A DNA stretch of 64,000 bases from NCBI RefSeq assembly GCF_003945545.1, contig NZ_CP029617.1:1527001-1591000 (forward strand), read 5' to 3'. Origin of the DNA: Streptomyces sp. WAC 01529 (GTDB taxonomy: Bacteria > Actinomycetota > Actinomycetes > Streptomycetales > Streptomycetaceae). Shown here in pieces: positions 33,186 through 41,825 of the stretch (positions within the stretch are counted from its first letter, which is position 1; each line of letters opens with the position of its first letter). The translations under genes were made by a program, and so were the position numbers. The notes under the pieces were generated by a model, which was not told where the DNA came from, ran no database searches, and saw only the letters and a list, made by a program, of their open reading frames with translations.

Positions 33186-34397
33186 ATGGCAATGCCGCGT
33201 AGCAAGAAGACTGTGATCGCCGCCGCGATCTCGACCGCCGCCGCCGCTGTGCTCGGTACGGTCACCGCTCTGCCCGCCCAGGCCGCCCCCACCGAGGGCA
33301 CCGTGATCGCGGCGGGCTCCGCCCACGCGGTCAAGGGCAGCTACATCGTCACGCTGAAGAAGAGCTCGGGCCTCAAGGCCGCCACGAGCCGGGGCAAGGG
33401 CCTCATATCCGAGTACGGCGGCTCGGTGACGAAGACCTACAAGTCCGCGCTCAACGGCTACGCCGCGAAGCTGAGCGCGGCGGAGGCGAGACGTCTCGCC
33501 GCCGACCCCGCGGTCGCCTCCGTCGAGCAGAACCAGCGGGTCCGGACCACCGCGACGCAGACCAACGCCCCCTGGGGCCTGGACCGCATCGACCAGGCCA
33601 GGCTGCCGCTGAACGGCAGCTTCACCTACCCGGACACGGCGGGCTCCGGCGTCACCGCGTACGTCATCGACACCGGCGTACGCATCTCGCACTCGGAGAT
33701 CAGCGGCCGCGCGGTCAACGGCTACGACGCCGTGGACGGTGACTCCACCGCCCAGGACGGCAACGGCCATGGCACGCACGTCGCCACGACCATCGCGGGC
33801 AAGACGTACGGCGTCGCCAAGAAGACCAAGATCGTGGCCGTCCGCGTGCTGGACAACAACGGCTCCGGTACGACCGCCGGGGTCATCGCGGGCATCGACT
33901 GGGTGACCGGCAACCACGCCGCCGGTGCCCCGGCCGTCGCCAACATGTCGCTCGGCGGCGGCGCCTCCACCTCGCTGGACAACGCGGTGAAGAACTCCAT
34001 CGCCGACGGGGTCACCTACGCGGTCGCCGCGGGCAACGAGGGCGTCAACGCCTCCAGTTCCTCCCCGGCCCGGGTGCCCGCCGCCATCACGGTGGGCGCG
34101 ACCGGCAGCAACGACGCCAAGGCCAGCTGGTCCAACTACGGCTCGGTCCTCGACATCTTCGCGCCGGGCGTCTCCATCAAGGCGGGCTGGCACACCGGCG
34201 ACACGGCGACCAACACGATCTCCGGTACGTCGATGGCCACGCCGCACGTCGCGGGGGCGGCGGCGATCTATCTGGCGGGGCGCCCTGCCGCTACCCCCGC
34301 GCAGGTTTCCTCTGCGCTGGTGACGGGGGCCACGCCCAGTGTGGTGACCAGCCCCGGCTCCGGTTCTCCTAACCGGCTGCTCAAGATTGTTCAGTAG
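33186..34397 (+). CDS. Secreted subtilisin-like serine protease (S8) with inhibitor I9 propeptide
   Basis: The 403-residue preproenzyme has a signal peptide at residues 1-33 (ending LPAQA), an I9 propeptide at about 50-118 (GSYIVTLKK to VASVEQNQ), and a protease domain. The triad is Asp162 (VIDTGVR), His198 (GHGTHVA) and Ser349 (GTSMATPHVAG), with the oxyanion Asn284 (AAGNEG). It resembles proteinase K/aqualysin-type enzymes and should be secreted and autoactivated. ATG 33186 follows GAGGAGGA. A terminator hairpin with a T-rich tail follows the stop. Confidence 0.96.
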   Translation: MAMPRSKKTVIAAAISTAAAAVLGTVTALPAQAAPTEGTVIAAGSAHAVKGSYIVTLKKSSGLKAATSRGKGLISEYGGSVTKTYKSALNGYAAKLSAAEARRLAADPAVASVEQNQRVRTTATQTNAPWGLDRIDQARLPLNGSFTYPDTAGSGVTAYVIDTGVRISHSEISGRAVNGYDAVDGDSTAQDGNGHGTHVATTIAGKTYGVAKKTKIVAVRVLDNNGSGTTAGVIAGIDWVTGNHAAGAPAVANMSLGGGASTSLDNAVKNSIADGVTYAVAAGNEGVNASSSSPARVPAAITVGATGSNDAKASWSNYGSVLDIFAPGVSIKAGWHTGDTATNTISGTSMATPHVAGAAAIYLAGRPAATPAQVSSALVTGATPSVVTSPGSGSPNRLLKIVQ

Positions 34398-34406
34398 TTT
34401 TTCCGG

Positions 34407-34440
34407 CCCGCAGGGGTAGTTGACCGGCTGTCCCTGCGGG
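34407..34440 (+). terminator. Rho-independent-type terminator after the subtilase gene
   Basis: CCCGCAGGG at 34407-34415 pairs exactly with CCCTGCGGG at 34432-34440, followed by TTGTTCTT. The stem begins ten bases after the protease TAG. Confidence 0.8.
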
Positions 34441-34450
34441 TTGTTCTTGG

Positions 34451-34486
34451 CTGGTCGCGCAGTTCCCCGCGCCCCTTTGGGGCGCT
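34451..34486. repeat. Dispersed intergenic hairpin repeat
   Basis: This copy has CTGGTCGCGCAGTTCC then CCGCGCCCCTTTGGGGCGCT and lies directly after the subtilase terminator, between convergent genes. Core bases GCGCAGTTCCCCGCGCCCC equal those at 9095-9131. Its hairpin end merges into the 14-16 bp tandem repeat that reaches the MFS stop. Confidence 0.78.
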
Positions 34487-34523
34487 TCCTCAGGGGCGCT
34501 TCCCTCGGGAGTGCTTTCCTCAG
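34480..34523. repeat. Imperfect 14-15 bp tandem repeat containing the MFS stop codon
   Basis: Units are GGGCGCTTCCTCAG (34480-34493), GGGCGCTTCCCTCGG (34494-34508) and GAGTGCTTTCCTCAG (34509-34523), followed by GGGCGTGGG within the gene. In the gene's sense CCTGAGGAA, holding the TGA stop, recurs in the flank. Confidence 0.8.
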
Positions 34524-35692
34524 GGGCGTGGGGAGCGTGTGGCCAGTGTCGCGGCCAGGAGGAGCAGGCCGCCCAGCATCACGAAAGGTGCTGCCACACC
34601 CGCGACTCCCGCGACCAGGCCCGCCGACGCGGGAGCCGCTACCTGGCCCAGGCGGTTGCCGGTGAGGCGCAGTGCCAGGGCCGTCGAGCGCGCACCGTCG
34701 GGGGCCGCCTGGACGACGGTCGTCATGGAGAGCGGCTGGCCGACGCCGAGGCAGAAGCCGAGCGCGGCGAGCATCAGGGCGAGCCCCCACACCGGTACGG
34801 GCAGCGCCATGCCCGCGCAGAGCAGCCCGCCCAGCAGACAGGTGCCGGTGAGCAGGGCGGTCCTGCCGAGCAGGCGGATCATCGGGGTCATCACCAGGCG
34901 GCAGGCGATGGTCGAAGCCGCCCGCAGGCTCAGGAGCAGCCCGACCGTCGCGGGGGCGATGCCGCGGTGCTCGCCGACCACCGGCAGGTAGGCGGTGAGG
35001 ATGTCCGTCGCCGAGAGCACGGCGAGGCTGACGAAGATGCCCCCGGGCACGCCACGGGCGCGCAGGATGCCCAGCACCGGCACCCGCTCGGCACGCTCCG
35101 CGGAACGCGCCGGCCGGACGTGCTCGATGCGCCACAGCGAGGCGAGGGAGACCGCGCCGACCGCCGCCGAGACGAGCAGGGCCAGCGCGCTGGTGCGCCC
35201 CATGTCCGCGCCGATCAGGGCGCCCGCGGCGATCGGCCCGATCAGCTGGCCGAGCGAGGCCCCGATGGTGAAGTGCCCGAAGTTGCGGTCCTGTTCGTCG
35301 GGTGCCGACTGCCGGGCCACGATCGACTGGGCGCCGATCACGAAGCAGAGGTGGCCGAGCCCCATCACCCCGCTCCACGCGGCCATCGCGGCGAGCGAGG
35401 CCGCCGTCCCGCTCAGCGCGCAGCCGCCGGAGATCAGCACGACGCCGAAGGGCAGCAGCGGCGCGCACCGACCGTGGTCCGTCCTGCGTCCCAGCGGTAC
35501 GGCGGCGAAGAGCGGGAGCAGCGCGTAGACGCCCGCGATGACCCCGACGGCCCGCTCGTCGGCGCCGAGCGAGAGGGCCCGGTAGGAGACGGCGGGCCGC
35601 GCCATCGACACCGCCCCCTGCGCGAAGCCGAAGGCGATGACGAGGCGCAGCAACCAGGCCCGGCCCGCGGGCCCGGCCGACGCGCGTGGCAT
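34520..35692 (-). CDS. Major facilitator superfamily transporter
   Basis: The 390-residue protein has twelve predicted hydrophobic segments. The loop after helix 2 reads PLGRRTDHGRC, a form of the MFS motif GxxxDRxGRR, and IGASLGQLIGPIAAGALIG matches the helix-5 antiporter motif GPxxG. It is probably a drug or metabolite efflux protein. ATG at 35692 overlaps the TGA of the CitMHS gene (TGATG), indicating coupled translation; the longer open frame upstream is the CitMHS gene in another register. Its last codons and stop are part of a tandem repeat. Confidence 0.88.
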   Translation of the reverse strand: MPRASAGPAGRAWLLRLVIAFGFAQGAVSMARPAVSYRALSLGADERAVGVIAGVYALLPLFAAVPLGRRTDHGRCAPLLPFGVVLISGGCALSGTAASLAAMAAWSGVMGLGHLCFVIGAQSIVARQSAPDEQDRNFGHFTIGASLGQLIGPIAAGALIGADMGRTSALALLVSAAVGAVSLASLWRIEHVRPARSAERAERVPVLGILRARGVPGGIFVSLAVLSATDILTAYLPVVGEHRGIAPATVGLLLSLRAASTIACRLVMTPMIRLLGRTALLTGTCLLGGLLCAGMALPVPVWGLALMLAALGFCLGVGQPLSMTTVVQAAPDGARSTALALRLTGNRLGQVAAPASAGLVAGVAGVAAPFVMLGGLLLLAATLATRSPRP

Positions 35693-37143
35693 CAGATGAT
35701 GCCGAAGAGGATCCCGGAGCCGAGCACCACGAGCGAGGTGAGCACGGCCCATTTGACGGTGAACCTGGTGTGGTCGCCGAACTCCACCTTGGCCATGCCG
35801 ACGAGCACGTACACGGCGGGCACCAGCGGGCTCGACATGTGCAGCGCCTGGCCCGCGATGGAGGCGCGGGCGATCTCCAGGGTGCCCACCCCGTGGGCCT
35901 GCCCCGCCTCGGCGAGGACGGGCAGGACACCGAAGTAGAAGCCGTCGTTGGACATGAAGTAGGTGAGCGGGATGGAGAGCAGCCCTGTCACCAGGCCCAT
36001 GTGCGGGCCCATGCCCTCGGGGATGGCGTCGACCAGCCAGTCGGCCATGTGGTCGACCATGCCGGTGCCGGTGAGCACGCCGGTGAAGACGGCGGCGGCG
36101 AAGACCATGCCGGTGACGTTGAGGACGTTCTCCGCGTGGGCGGCGATACGGGCCTTCTGGTCGGGCATGTGCGGGAAGTTGACGGTGAGGGCGAGCGCCG
36201 CGCCGAGCAGGAAGAGGACCGGGATCGGCAGCCACTCCATGATCATGGCGGTGAGCAGCAGGACGGTGAGGCCCGCGTTGAACCAGTAGAGCTTGGGGCG
36301 CAGGGTGGCGCGCTCCGGGTCGAGTCCCTGGAACCCGTCGTCCTCGTCGTCCTCGCCGTCCGCGTCGGCCTCACCGGTCCCGCCGGAAGCGGCGTCCGTG
36401 TCCGTACCCGAACCCGCTCCCCCGGTGGTCGTCTTGACGAGCGACGTACGCCCCTCGGTGCCGCCGCCCGCGCCCACCAGGACCGTCTCTCCCGCCGCCT
36501 CCTTCTCCAGGACCTCGTCCAGCGACAGCACGCCGAGCCGCTTGCGCTCCCGCAGGCCCAGTGCGTACGAGAGGAGGAAGACGGCGACGAGGCCCATGGC
36601 GAGGGCCGGGATCATCGGGACGAAGATGTCGGCGGCGTCGACCTTCAGCGCGGTCGCGGCGCGTGCCGTCGGGCCGCCCCAGGGCAGGGTGTTCATGACG
36701 CCGTTGGCGGTGGCGGCGACGCCCGTCATCACGACGAGGCTCATCTTGAGGCGCTTGTACAGCGGGTACATCGCCGAGACCGTGATCATGAAGGTGGTCG
36801 AGCCGTCGCCGTCGAGGGAGACGATCGCGGCGAGCACGGCGGTGCCGACCACGATGCGCATCGGGTCCGCCTTGCAGAAGCGCAGGATGCCCCGGACGAT
36901 CGGGTCGAAGAGGCCGACGTCGATCATGACGCCGAAGTACACGATGGCGAACATGAGCATGGCCGCCGTGGGCGCCAGATTGCCGACGCCGTCGAGGACG
37001 TACTCCCCGAGATGGGCTCCCTTTCCCACGAACACGCAGAAGAGGGCGGGGATCAGCACCAGCGCCGCGATCGGCGACATCTTCTTCATCATGATCAGCA
37101 CCAGGAAGGTGGCGATCATGACGAATCCGAGGATTGTCAGCAT
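35692..37143 (-). CDS. citM: CitMHS-family metal-citrate:H+ symporter
   Basis: The 483-residue protein has about twelve membrane segments in two halves, with a cytoplasmic, acidic and Gly/Ser-rich loop at roughly residues 215-285 between them. LDGDGSTTFMITVSAMYPLY and MNTLPWGGPTARAA in the first half are conserved CitMHS substrate-region motifs. The family imports Mg- or Ca-complexed citrate. The final TGA overlaps the MFS ATG. Upstream an 8-bp inverted repeat, CCTAACGT/ACGTTAGG (37152-37205), spans the presumed promoter. Confidence 0.93.
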   Translation of the reverse strand: MLTILGFVMIATFLVLIMMKKMSPIAALVLIPALFCVFVGKGAHLGEYVLDGVGNLAPTAAMLMFAIVYFGVMIDVGLFDPIVRGILRFCKADPMRIVVGTAVLAAIVSLDGDGSTTFMITVSAMYPLYKRLKMSLVVMTGVAATANGVMNTLPWGGPTARAATALKVDAADIFVPMIPALAMGLVAVFLLSYALGLRERKRLGVLSLDEVLEKEAAGETVLVGAGGGTEGRTSLVKTTTGGAGSGTDTDAASGGTGEADADGEDDEDDGFQGLDPERATLRPKLYWFNAGLTVLLLTAMIMEWLPIPVLFLLGAALALTVNFPHMPDQKARIAAHAENVLNVTGMVFAAAVFTGVLTGTGMVDHMADWLVDAIPEGMGPHMGLVTGLLSIPLTYFMSNDGFYFGVLPVLAEAGQAHGVGTLEIARASIAGQALHMSSPLVPAVYVLVGMAKVEFGDHTRFTVKWAVLTSLVVLGSGILFGII

Positions 37144-37151
37144 GGGGGCTA

Positions 37152-37205
37152 CCTAACGTTCACCATCGAACTCCCACCAGGTCTGGCGGTCCGGTCGACG
37201 TTAGG
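37152..37205. promoter_or_regulatory. Inverted repeat upstream of the CitMHS gene
   Basis: CCTAACGT at 37152-37159 is the exact reverse complement of ACGTTAGG at 37198-37205. The arm centres are 46 bases apart, about four to four and a half helical turns. The near arm begins 9 bases from the ATG and would overlap the ribosome site. This fits a regulator binding two half-sites or looping. Confidence 0.55.
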
Positions 37206-37264
37206 ACTGGCCGTGAAGCGTTAACAAGATGTTGACGCGCGAGCAATAAGCGCAAAACTCCAGG

Positions 37265-39505
37265 TCAACGCGGCGGCTCCGGGGGCGCGGCGGTGAGCTG
37301 CACGGCGAAGCCGTTGAGTACGGCGTTCCCGGAGAGCGGGTCGAGGAGGGTGCCGTCCAGGAGCTGGTTGACGTTGGCGCCGGGCTGTCCGGCGGCGACG
37401 CCGAGCCGTGTGCCCGGGCGGTCGTGGCCCCAGCCGTGCGGCAGGCTCACCACGCCAGGGCGCACGGCGTCGGTCACCTCCACGGGTACGTCGAGCTGCC
37501 CTCCGGCGGCTGCCACGCGCGCGTGGCCGCCGTCCGCGAGTCCGAGGCGGGCCGCGTCGTCGGGGTGGACGTGCAGGGTGCAGCGGTTGGAGCCGCCGAC
37601 GAGGGCGGGGACGTTGTGCATCCAGCTGTTGTTGGAGCGCAGATGGCGCCGGCCGACCAGGACGAGGTCGTGCGGCGCGGCGTCCAGGGCGCGGGCGAGG
37701 CGCGGCAGATCGGCGGCGATCGGGGCGGGCAGGAGTTCGACGCGGCCGCTGACGGTCCTGAGGACCTCGCCGATGCGGGGGCGGAGCGGGCCGAGGTCGA
37801 TGCCGTGCGGATGGGCGAGGAGCCGCTCCAGGGTGAGGCCGTCGGGGCGGGCGCCGAAGCCGTCGCCGTAGGGGCCGAGGCGCAGCATCATGTCGAGCCG
37901 CCGCTCGGGGCCCCTCTCGCCGGTGAGCTGCCCGGCGAGGTCCTGCGGGTCGCGGCCGTGGACCGGGGAGAGCGGGTCGGCGACGGCCTTGCCGAGGACG
38001 GTGTCGACGACCATGGTGTCGACGGCGTCCGGATCGGCGCCGTGCATGCCGCCGGCGGCGAGCACGAGCCGGGCGAGGATCTCGGTCTCCGCCATCCGCC
38101 CCTCCTCCAGGGGGGCGGGGGCGCGGGTGTAGCGGACCTGGTTGCGTACGGCGAGCGCGTTGAAGGCGAAGTCGAAGTGGGCGCTCTGGGCGGGCGGGGG
38201 CGGCGGCAGGACGACGTGGGCGTGGCGCGAGGTCTCGTTCAGGTACGGGTCGACGCTGACCATGAAGTCGAGGGAGCCGAGGGCCTTGTCGAGCCGGTCG
38301 CCGTCGGGCGCGGACAGGACGGGGTTGGTGGCGATGGCGATGAGGGCGCGGATCGCCCCGTCCCCGAGGGTGTCGATCTCCTCGGCGAGCGCGGCAAGGG
38401 GCAGCTCTCCCTTGGCCTCGGGGTGTCCGCTGACGCGGCTGTGCCGGCGGCCGAGCGTGAAGCCCTTGCCGGGGCCCGCGGGGCGCGGGGCGCGGGCGGT
38501 GGCGGCGAGCGGGAAGAGGGCGCCGCCGGGCCGGTCGAGATTGCCGGTCAGGATGTTCAGTACGTCGACGAGCCAGTTGGTGAGGGTGCCGAAGGCGACG
38601 GTGCTCGCGCCCATGCGGCCGTAGACGGCGGCGGTGGGCGCGGCGGCCAGGTCGCGGGCGAGCGTACGGATGGTGTCGGCGGGCACATCGCAGGCCGCGG
38701 CGACCGCCTCGGGGGCGAACTCCCGTACGGCTCCGCGGAGTTCGTCGACGCCTTCGACCTGCCCTTCGAGCGCGCCGAGGTCCGTCAGCTTCTCGTCGAA
38801 GAGGACCTGGACGAGCGCGGCGAGCAGCAGGGCGTCCGTGCCGGGCCGGATCGCGAGGTGCCGGTCGGCGGTCTTCGCGGTGCGGGTGCGGCGCGGGTCG
38901 ACGACGGTGAGCGTGCCGCCTCGCGCGCGCAGCGCCCTGAGCTTGCCGGGGAAGTCGGGGGCGGTGCACAGACTCCCGTTGGACTCCAGGGGGTTGGCGC
39001 CCAGGAGCAGCAGGTGGTCGGTGCGGTCGAGGTCGGGTACGGCGATCGCGTACGGGTCGCCGAAGAGGAGGCCGCTCGACACGTGCTTGGGCATCTGGTC
39101 GACGGTGGTGGCGGTGAAGAGGTTGCGGGTGCGCAGGGTGCGGAGCAGGAGGGGCGGGTAGAGGCCGCCGGCCATCGTATGGACGTTCGGATTGCCGAGG
39201 ACGACGCCGACGGCGTCCGGCCCGTGCCGCTCGATCAGCGGCCGCAGTCCGGCGGCGACGGCGTCGAACGCCTCTTCCCAGCTTGCCTCTTGGAGCTCTC
39301 CGTCCCTGCGCACGAGCGGTCGTCGCAGCCGGTCGGGGTCGGCGTCGGCCTCTCCGAAGGCGGCCCCCTTGGGGCAGATGAACCCCTTGCTGAACACGTC
39401 CTCCCGGTCCCCGCGCGCTCCGGTCACCCGGGCGCCTTCGACGGTGAGCGTGAGCCCGCAGGTGGCTTCGCAGAGGGGGCAGATACGCAGGGCGGTGCGG
39501 GGCAT
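37265..39505 (-). CDS. Molybdopterin oxidoreductase, catalytic subunit-like (formate/nitrate-reductase superfamily)
   Basis: The 746-residue protein binds a [4Fe-4S] cluster through Cys9, Cys12, Cys16 and Cys44 (CPLCEATC and GFICPKG) and has the Mo-bisMGD domains, including LLLLGANPLESN and a C-terminal molydopterin dinucleotide-binding domain from about residue 615 (LVGRRHLRSNNSWMHN). At the place where related enzymes have the Mo ligand Cys/Sec, the sequence reads PKHVSSGL (residues 139-146), so a serine or no protein ligand is possible. No electron-transfer or membrane subunit adjoins it. ATG 39505 follows GGGAGGGCCC. A perfect palindrome lies upstream at 39545-39562. Substrate unknown. 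Confidence 0.9.
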   Translation of the reverse strand: MPRTALRICPLCEATCGLTLTVEGARVTGARGDREDVFSKGFICPKGAAFGEADADPDRLRRPLVRRDGELQEASWEEAFDAVAAGLRPLIERHGPDAVGVVLGNPNVHTMAGGLYPPLLLRTLRTRNLFTATTVDQMPKHVSSGLLFGDPYAIAVPDLDRTDHLLLLGANPLESNGSLCTAPDFPGKLRALRARGGTLTVVDPRRTRTAKTADRHLAIRPGTDALLLAALVQVLFDEKLTDLGALEGQVEGVDELRGAVREFAPEAVAAACDVPADTIRTLARDLAAAPTAAVYGRMGASTVAFGTLTNWLVDVLNILTGNLDRPGGALFPLAATARAPRPAGPGKGFTLGRRHSRVSGHPEAKGELPLAALAEEIDTLGDGAIRALIAIATNPVLSAPDGDRLDKALGSLDFMVSVDPYLNETSRHAHVVLPPPPPAQSAHFDFAFNALAVRNQVRYTRAPAPLEEGRMAETEILARLVLAAGGMHGADPDAVDTMVVDTVLGKAVADPLSPVHGRDPQDLAGQLTGERGPERRLDMMLRLGPYGDGFGARPDGLTLERLLAHPHGIDLGPLRPRIGEVLRTVSGRVELLPAPIAADLPRLARALDAAPHDLVLVGRRHLRSNNSWMHNVPALVGGSNRCTLHVHPDDAARLGLADGGHARVAAAGGQLDVPVEVTDAVRPGVVSLPHGWGHDRPGTRLGVAAGQPGANVNQLLDGTLLDPLSGNAVLNGFAVQLTAAPPEPPR

Positions 39506-39544
39506 GGGCCCTCCCGGGCGGGGACGGGGGTGCGTACGGGCCAA

Positions 39545-39562
39545 GCATACCGACCGGTATGC
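39545..39562. promoter_or_regulatory. Perfect palindrome upstream of the molybdopterin oxidoreductase
   Basis: GCATACCGACCGGTATGC has perfect 8-base arms GCATACCG and CGGTATGC around AC. It lies 40 bases before the oxidoreductase ATG and is the best operator candidate in the window. Its left half resembles the ATACCGACTGGT sites of the lva-like island. The codirectional TetR just upstream (39690-40358) is the nearest candidate regulator. Confidence 0.75.
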
Positions 39563-39624
39563 ATCTGACTAGCCCCGCCGGACGACTGCCGCGGGCCTCG
39601 GTCTGGTTGCCCGCGGGTGCGTCG

Positions 39625-39661
39625 TGGTTGCTCGCGCCGTTCCCCGCGCCCCTGGGGTGCT
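39625..39661. repeat. Dispersed intergenic hairpin repeat, diverged copy
   Basis: TGGTTGCTCGCGCCGTTCC followed by CCGCGCCCCTGGGGTGCT matches the 34451 copy with several changes and a shortened hairpin. It lies between the oxidoreductase operator-like site and the TetR stop at 39690. Confidence 0.6.
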
Positions 39662-39689
39662 GACCCCGGCCCCAGCCCAGAGGCGTGCG

Positions 39690-40358
39690 TCAGTCCAGCG
39701 ACAGCGCTAGGTACGCGTGCAGCAAGGTCCGCGCCTCCTCGATGAGGGCCGGCTCGCCCGCTGGGCAAGAACGGAAGGCGAGCTGCAGCACCGCGTCCAC
39801 CGCCTCGACCCCGACCAGCACGGTCCGGCGCAGCCGGTCATCCAGGGGGCGGTCGATGTGGTGGGCGAGGAGGGCCGCCACCCGCTCGGCCACCCGCACG
39901 TTCGCGTCCGGCATCGCGTCCGGGGCCGAGGGGATGCCGAAGTCGACCAGGCCGAAGCCGGGGACGGTCCGCTTCATCGACAGGTACTCGTCGAAGGCGG
40001 CGTCGACCGCCCCGCGCCAGTCCCCGCGCCCGACGCCGCGCACGCGCGCGGTCACCCGCTCGGCGTACGCGTCGAGATTGCGGTGGGCCAGCGCGTCCGC
40101 GAGCGCCCGCTTGTTGCCGAAGAAGCGGTAGACCGAGCCGATCGGCACGCCCGCGCGGTGGGCGACGGCGCGGGTCGTCAGGCCTTCGTAGCCGACCTCG
40201 TCCAGGACTCCGGCGCAGGCGTCGAGGATCCGGGTCAGCCGCTCCGCGCTGCGCTCCTGCACGGGCACGCGGCGCAGGGAGGCCGGGGGCCGCGGTTCCT
40301 CGGGCGGGTTCCGGTGGGGCGTCCCGGGAGAGTGGGGCATCCCGGGAGAGTAGAGCAT
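39690..40358 (-). CDS. TetR-family regulator with duplicated start region
   Basis: The protein (222 residues from ATG 40358, 216 from ATG 40340) has the helix-turn-helix [25 protein letters not shown] and a C-terminal helical domain. An N-terminal tail of about 30 residues is Pro/Arg-rich and precedes [13 protein letters not shown]. Two ATGs lie 18 bases apart within an exact-spaced tandem duplication, giving the repeated residues [12 protein letters not shown]; neither has a strong ribosome site. It is divergent from hmgA, with an imperfect inverted repeat in the gap, and lies upstream of the molybdopterin enzyme on the same strand. Either could be a target. Confidence 0.88.
   Translation of the reverse strand: MLYSPGMPHSPGTPHRNPPEEPRPPASLRRVPVQERSAERLTRILDACAGVLDEVGYEGLTTRAVAHRAGVPIGSVYRFFGNKRALADALAHRNLDAYAERVTARVRGVGRGDWRGAVDAAFDEYLSMKRTVPGFGLVDFGIPSAPDAMPDANVRVAERVAALLAHHIDRPLDDRLRRTVLVGVEAVDAVLQLAFRSCPAGEPALIEEARTLLHAYLALSLD
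40323..40358. repeat. 18-bp tandem duplication spanning two candidate start codons
   Basis: CCCGGGAGAGTGGGGCAT (40323-40340) and CCCGGGAGAGTAGAGCAT (40341-40358) differ at two bases. Each ends with CAT, the complement of an ATG of the TetR gene. Confidence 0.85.
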
Positions 40359-40405
40359 CGCCCGGACGCGGAAGGAGAGCGCTCCCTCTTGCGGAAGGAA
40401 AACCC

Positions 40406-40431
40406 GAATCCTACGGTGTTCCATAGGAATC
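40406..40431. promoter_or_regulatory. Imperfect inverted repeat in the TetR-hmgA divergent region
   Basis: GAATCCTA (40406-40413) and TAGGAATC (40424-40431) are inverted at seven of eight positions. The inner TTCC-ATA-GGAA adds a second small palindrome. It lies 18 bases before the hmgA ATG and is a candidate operator for hmgA. Confidence 0.45.
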
Positions 40432-40449
40432 AGGTGCGAGGGAGCGACG

Positions 40450-41799
40450 ATGAGCGGGGACCACGTGAGCGAGACGAGCCGTGCGGGCCGAGGCGACGCG
40501 CGCAAGACGGCCGAGAGCCTGAGCTACCTCTCCGGCTTCGGCAATGAACACAGCTCCGAGGCGGTGCCCGGCGCGCTGCCGCACGGCCGCAATTCACCCC
40601 AGCGCGCCCCCCTCGGCCTCTACGCCGAGCAGCTCAGCGGCTCGGCCTTCACCGAGCCCCGCGCGCACAACCGCCGCTCGTGGCTGTACCGCATCCGCCC
40701 CTCGGCCGCGCACCCCCGCTTCACGCGCGTCGACAACGGCACCCTGCGTACGGCCCCCTTCACCGAGTCGGTGCCCGACCCCAACCGGCTGCGCTGGAAC
40801 CCCCTCCCGGAGCCCGCGCCCGGCACGGACTTCCTGGCGGGCCTGTGGACGCTGGGCGGCAACGGCGACGCGACGCAGCGCACCGGCATGGGCATTCACC
40901 TCTACCACGCCAACTCCCCGATGACGGACCGGGTGTTCAGCGACGCGGACGGGGAGCTGCTCATCGCCCCCGAGCACGGCGGCCTGCTCCTGCGCACCGA
41001 GTTCGGACTGCTGCGCGCCGAGCCCGGCGAGGTCGCGCTGATCCCGCGCGGCGTCCGCTTCCGGGTGGAGCTGCTCGACGCGAGCGCGCGCGGATACGTC
41101 TGCGAGAACTACGGCGCGCCCTTCCAGCTCCCCGACCTCGGCCCGATCGGCGCCAACGGCCTGGCGAACCCCCGGGACTTCCGGGCGCCCGTGGCGGCGT
41201 ACGAGGACGCCGAGGGCCCGGTGGAGGTGGTGAACAAGTTCTGCGGCAACCTCTGGCGCGCCACCTACGACCACTCCCCCCTGGACGTCGTCGCCTGGCA
41301 CGGCAACCACGTCCCGTACGTCTACGACCTGCACCGCTTCAACGTCATCGGCTCGATCAGCTACGACCACCCGGACCCCTCGATCTTCACCGTGCTTACC
41401 TCGCCGTCCGACACCCCGGGCCTGGCGGGCGTCGACTTCGTGGTCTTCGCGCCGCGCTGGCTGGTGGGTGAGGACACCTTCCGGCCGCCGTACTTCCACC
41501 GGAACGTGATGAGCGAGTACATGGGCCTGATCGAAGGCGCGTACGACGCCAAAGCCGAGGGCTTCGTGCCGGGCGGCGGCTCGCTGCACAACATGATGTC
41601 CGCGCACGGCCCCGACCGGGAGACGTTCGACAAGGCGTCGGCCGCCGAGCTGAGGCCGCAGAAGATCGACGACGGCCTCGCCTTCATGTTCGAGACGCGG
41701 TGGCCGGTGACGGCGACGGAGCAGGCGGCGCAGGCGTCCCACCTGCAGCGCGGCTACGACGACGTATGGCAGGGTCTGGAGCGCCACTTCCGCAACTGA
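40450..41799 (+). CDS. hmgA: Homogentisate 1,2-dioxygenase
   Basis: The 449-residue enzyme has the expected length and motifs: [18 protein letters not shown] near the N-terminus, [19 protein letters not shown] in the centre, [20 protein letters not shown] and [12 protein letters not shown] near the C-terminus. The C-terminal His and Glu residues there bind the catalytic Fe(II). It cleaves the homogentisate ring to maleylacetoacetate in tyrosine and phenylalanine breakdown. ATG 40450 follows GAGGGAGCG. A GntR regulator begins 26 bases after its stop. No maleylacetoacetate isomerase or fumarylacetoacetase gene is in the window. Confidence 0.96.
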   Translation: MSGDHVSETSRAGRGDARKTAESLSYLSGFGNEHSSEAVPGALPHGRNSPQRAPLGLYAEQLSGSAFTEPRAHNRRSWLYRIRPSAAHPRFTRVDNGTLRTAPFTESVPDPNRLRWNPLPEPAPGTDFLAGLWTLGGNGDATQRTGMGIHLYHANSPMTDRVFSDADGELLIAPEHGGLLLRTEFGLLRAEPGEVALIPRGVRFRVELLDASARGYVCENYGAPFQLPDLGPIGANGLANPRDFRAPVAAYEDAEGPVEVVNKFCGNLWRATYDHSPLDVVAWHGNHVPYVYDLHRFNVIGSISYDHPDPSIFTVLTSPSDTPGLAGVDFVVFAPRWLVGEDTFRPPYFHRNVMSEYMGLIEGAYDAKAEGFVPGGGSLHNMMSAHGPDRETFDKASAAELRPQKIDDGLAFMFETRWPVTATEQAAQASHLQRGYDDVWQGLERHFRN

Positions 41800-41825
41800 T
41801 GTAGCGCGACTGATTCGGAGAGACC

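Noticed and set aside
32556..35930. Minus-strand open frame of 1124 codons
   Set aside because: It runs through the subtilase, terminator and MFS genes in the wrong register; no domain is visible.
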